From Alkaliphilus sp. (lineage in GTDB: Bacteria > Bacillota > Clostridia > Peptostreptococcales > Natronincolaceae), in NCBI GenBank assembly GCA_023230535.1, contig JALNXC010000043.1, forward strand, positions 1 through 7,767: 7,767 nucleotides of DNA, given 5' to 3'. Shown one piece after another: positions 4,866 to 7,767 of the stretch. The translations under genes were made by a program, and so were the position numbers. The notes beneath the pieces are model-generated. The model had not been told where the DNA came from. It did not search any database and saw only the letters and a list, made by a program, of their open reading frames with translations. Position 1 is the stretch's first letter. Every line of letters starts with the position of its first letter.

Positions 4866-7767
4866 ATGAAGAGAGTATTAACATTTATACTCGTGCTTTC
4901 AATGGTACTTGGAAGTGTAGGTATGGCTTTTGCCGGTAATTTTGAAGATGTTACCGACAAAGACGTAGCGCAGGCAGTAGATAGACTATCCTTACTGGGT
5001 ATATTGGAAGGCTATCCGGATGGAACATTTAAACCGGAAAACACAATAACAAGGGCAGAATTTGCAGCCGTAGCAGTTAGGGCAAAGGGCCTTAAGGATG
5101 CTGCCGATGCTTCGGAAGGATTAATGACAGGATTTACGGATGTTCCGGCAGGTCATTGGGCATCGGGATACATTAACATAGCCACAAAGCTGGGGCTTGT
5201 TAACGGTATGGGTGACGGAACATATGCTCCGGAAGCGCCTATTACCTATGAGCAGGCTGTTACCTTAATTGTGAGGACACTTGGTTATGAGCCGTCAGCT
5301 CAAACAAAGGGTGGTTATCCATACGGTTATCTGATTGTAGCTAATGAAATAGGACTTCTTGATGATGTTAAAGGCGTTCAGGGAGCACCGGCTTCAAGGG
5401 GAATCGTAGCACAAATTACCGATAACGCACTGGAAATTCCAAAGATGATTCAGGTAGGATTTGGTACAGATGCAAAATATGTTGTATCAGGTTCCAAAGA
5501 ACATGGTGATGATGCGGAAAAACAATTATTATTAAACGATTTAGGCGTTGATGAATATTACGGTTATGTAATAAACTCAAAAATTGTAAGTAACTTAAAA
5601 GAAAACGAAATCAGGTTTATTGAAGGTAAAGATAGCGGTAAAAAACTCAAGGTTACCGAAAATGTAGATACTGATGCCGTATTAGGCGCAGGTGTAACAG
5701 CATGGGCTAAAGATGATGTTGTATTCTCAATATCACTTGGATTCAAATACAAGGTTAACGGAGTAAAATATGAATTTAACGCAGATCAAGTTATCTATGA
5801 CGAATTAACAGAGTCAAAAGAAGATGAAGTAAGCCTTACTATACTGGATGATGAATATGATTGGGCTCTAAAAAGAGATAGGCTTGGAGTTTATGTAAAT
5901 AACAAATCCATAAATGTAGAAGATGTTAAAGATGGTGCTTGGGGCCGTCTGGTATTAAATGAGTATGATGAAATAATATTCGCATACCTATTTGATTTTG
6001 AACCGGAAAACTCAGGTATAGTTACAAATGTTGGCAAAGACGATATAGATTATATAAACTTGGCAGCCGACGAAGATGTGTTGGCGCTTGATAAGGCTAA
6101 AAATGTTTATGTGTATAACAATGATTTATCAAGAGCAGAATTAGATGACATCGAAGAAGAAACAGCAATATTCTACTGGGTAGACAAAGATAAGAGTAAA
6201 GATGACTACTATATAGTAATCAATGATGAAACAGTAGAAGGAAATCTTGATGCAGTAAGAGTTTCCGACAGCAGGGTAACAGTAGACGGAATAAATGTTT
6301 CTAAGGCCGATGATGCAATATTCTCGGATGATGAAATGAAAGATTTCAAGGAATGGGAAGATTATGAAAGTGTTAAAGAATATGTAGATGAGGGCGTAGT
6401 TGTGTACAAGAATTTAGCAGATAAAGCTATAGCTCTTGTTACGGATGCTAAAGCCAAGAGCTCGACAATATATGGCGTAGCTACTTGGATGACAGATGCC
6501 AGAAAACCTGTATTAACTGTATACACTGTAGAAGGCAAAGAAATTGATTACAAATTTGCAGATACGGGTGACGTTCCAGGTGCAAAACCTCAATCCGGAG
6601 TGGGCTACAGAGTAGTTGGATTTAAACTTGACAAAGATGGCGATATAGCGAAAGGTGAATTTAGCTATATTGATGAGGAAATTACATTTAATAAAGGCGA
6701 CAAAGACAAGTTTGCAACAGATTCTATTGGAAACAAATACTACTTAACCAAAGATACGGTTATACTAAAAGCATTAGATTCTAAAGGTAAAGTAAAACCA
6801 TCAGTAATTAAATATGACGATATAATTAAGAAAACAATTGATAAGAACAACGAAGCTATAATTAAAACAGTTAAAGATAAAGGAAATGACTTAGCAGTAG
6901 TAGTGTTCACTAAACAGAATTTTGACGCTGTTGATACAGATGAATATGCTTTAGTACTAGCTTCACCAAGAAAGGTTGGTAAAGACTATAAAGTTGAAAT
7001 TGATATTGCGGGAGAAGGTAAGGACGATTATGTACTTGAAGATGTTAATGTTGAAAACGTTAAAAAAGGCGCGCTTATTAAATTTACATTTAACCACAAG
7101 GATGAAGTGTCGGTAGACAGCATAACATATTCAGAAAAGAAAATAGGTTCAACGGTTAATGAGAAAGAAGGAAACTATTTAACTGTCGGTGGAACAAAGT
7201 ATAGAGTAACCGAAGATACCGTATATTATGAAACTGACAAAAACGGTAAACTGGACGGTACAACCAGATTATCTAAGATCGGCAAGGGAGATAAAGTTGT
7301 AATATTAGCAAATGGCAAAGGCGAATTGCAAGTTGTAGTTGTTGTAACTGCATATGCGGGAGAAGACGTTGGCGATGATGATGACGATGTCGTTGGGGTA
7401 GTAACTTATATTAACGGTGGAACATTTGCAGTGAACGTACCAAACACTACTGACACCTTTGTACTAAGAGTTGGTACTACAACAAAAGCATTGGATGAAA
7501 ACTATAGAGTTGACTTTGGTTCAACTGCTTTCACCCAGAATCAGGTTTATACAGCAGAATTGCTGAACTTAAAGACTAGTGAAGTTGTTGCTAAGGAAAA
7601 CTTTATAGCTACTGCAGAAAGTAAAGTTAAACTTGCAAGTATAACTGCGGTAGGAAATATTAATGTTGCATTTGGAACCACTGAAGCTGATGCAAAGGCT
7701 GCCTTAGCAAAAACCACCAAGGTTAAAGATGAGAATGGCAAAGAATACACTGTATCATTAACTTGGA
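4866..7767 (+). CDS. Large SLH-domain surface-layer-type protein (3' end outside window)
   Basis: The frame is open from ATG at 4866 to the window end (967 codons). AGGGGG at 4852-4857, eight bases upstream, supports the start. Signal peptide 1-23 (MKRVLTFILVL, cleavage after AFA). SLH1 about 25-75 (FEDV, GYPDGTFKPE, ITRAEFAAVAV), SLH2 about 89-141 (FTDVPAGHWASGYINIA, ITYEQAVTLIV), SLH3 about 148-193, degenerate (ASRGIVAQITDNALEI). A long acidic, lysine-rich, beta-type region follows with roughly 150-residue diverged modules, an aspartate run at 837-841, and from about 924 the start of what looks like a bacterial Ig-like domain (ITAVGNINVAFGTT ... YTVSLTW). SLH domains anchor it to wall polymers; the rest probably builds a surface lattice or fibre. 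A consensus promoter and long structured leader suggest strong expression. Catalytic motifs are not seen. Whether it is the main S-layer subunit is inferred. Confidence 0.9.
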   Translation, partial: MKRVLTFILVLSMVLGSVGMAFAGNFEDVTDKDVAQAVDRLSLLGILEGYPDGTFKPENTITRAEFAAVAVRAKGLKDAADASEGLMTGFTDVPAGHWASGYINIATKLGLVNGMGDGTYAPEAPITYEQAVTLIVRTLGYEPSAQTKGGYPYGYLIVANEIGLLDDVKGVQGAPASRGIVAQITDNALEIPKMIQVGFGTDAKYVVSGSKEHGDDAEKQLLLNDLGVDEYYGYVINSKIVSNLKENEIRFIEGKDSGKKLKVTENVDTDAVLGAGVTAWAKDDVVFSISLGFKYKVNGVKYEFNADQVIYDELTESKEDEVSLTILDDEYDWALKRDRLGVYVNNKSINVEDVKDGAWGRLVLNEYDEIIFAYLFDFEPENSGIVTNVGKDDIDYINLAADEDVLALDKAKNVYVYNNDLSRAELDDIEEETAIFYWVDKDKSKDDYYIVINDETVEGNLDAVRVSDSRVTVDGINVSKADDAIFSDDEMKDFKEWEDYESVKEYVDEGVVVYKNLADKAIALVTDAKAKSSTIYGVATWMTDARKPVLTVYTVEGKEIDYKFADTGDVPGAKPQSGVGYRVVGFKLDKDGDIAKGEFSYIDEEITFNKGDKDKFATDSIGNKYYLTKDTVILKALDSKGKVKPSVIKYDDIIKKTIDKNNEAIIKTVKDKGNDLAVVVFTKQNFDAVDTDEYALVLASPRKVGKDYKVEIDIAGEGKDDYVLEDVNVENVKKGALIKFTFNHKDEVSVDSITYSEKKIGSTVNEKEGNYLTVGGTKYRVTEDTVYYETDKNGKLDGTTRLSKIGKGDKVVILANGKGELQVVVVVTAYAGEDVGDDDDDVVGVVTYINGGTFAVNVPNTTDTFVLRVGTTTKALDENYRVDFGSTAFTQNQVYTAELLNLKTSEVVAKENFIATAESKVKLASITAVGNINVAFGTTEADAKAALAKTTKVKDENGKEYTVSLTW

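Overview
The window suggests an endospore-forming, S-layer-bearing member of the Clostridia (Firmicutes). It carries a complete spoIIE-type gene, two secreted proteins with S-layer homology (SLH) domains, strong Shine-Dalgarno sites, AT-rich intergenic DNA and several dispersed short repeats of kinds common in Clostridia. The species cannot be named from the sequence.

Layout. Bases 1-504 (+) hold the 3' end of a Ppx/GppA-family phosphatase gene, interrupted in frame by two copies of a 48-bp repeat unit. Bases 505-905 are a regulatory region with three Spo0A-box-like sites phased at exactly 21 bp, a sigma-A-like promoter with a 21-bp spacer (the atypical geometry known for B. subtilis spoIIE), and a perfect stem-loop of repeat origin in the leader. 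Bases 906-3308 (+) encode SpoIIE. Bases 3309-3479 separate converging genes and hold two stem-loops. Bases 3480-4112 (-) encode a small secreted protein made almost only of SLH repeats; a 68-bp palindromic element supplies its mature N-terminus. Bases 4113-4865 are a long divergent intergenic region with a promoter for each SLH gene, a 23-bp near-identical direct repeat beside each promoter, two intergenic copies of the ppx-type repeat, and a leader that can form two interleaved 10-bp helices (pseudoknot or switch). Bases 4866-7767 (+) are the first 967 codons of a large SLH/S-layer protein that runs off the window.

How the parts work together. SpoIIE is the membrane phosphatase that releases sigma-F in the forespore and helps form the polar septum; its upstream region looks Spo0A-controlled. 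The SLH proteins would bind secondary cell-wall polymers, the large one as a surface-layer or surface-array protein. The Ppx/GppA protein is probably a polyphosphate or (p)ppGpp-related phosphohydrolase.

The most unusual features are the in-frame colonisation of two protein genes by two unrelated short repeat families, and the possible pseudoknot or alternative-helix element in the leader of the large SLH gene. I see no defence system, CRISPR array, tRNA, rRNA or complete transposon.
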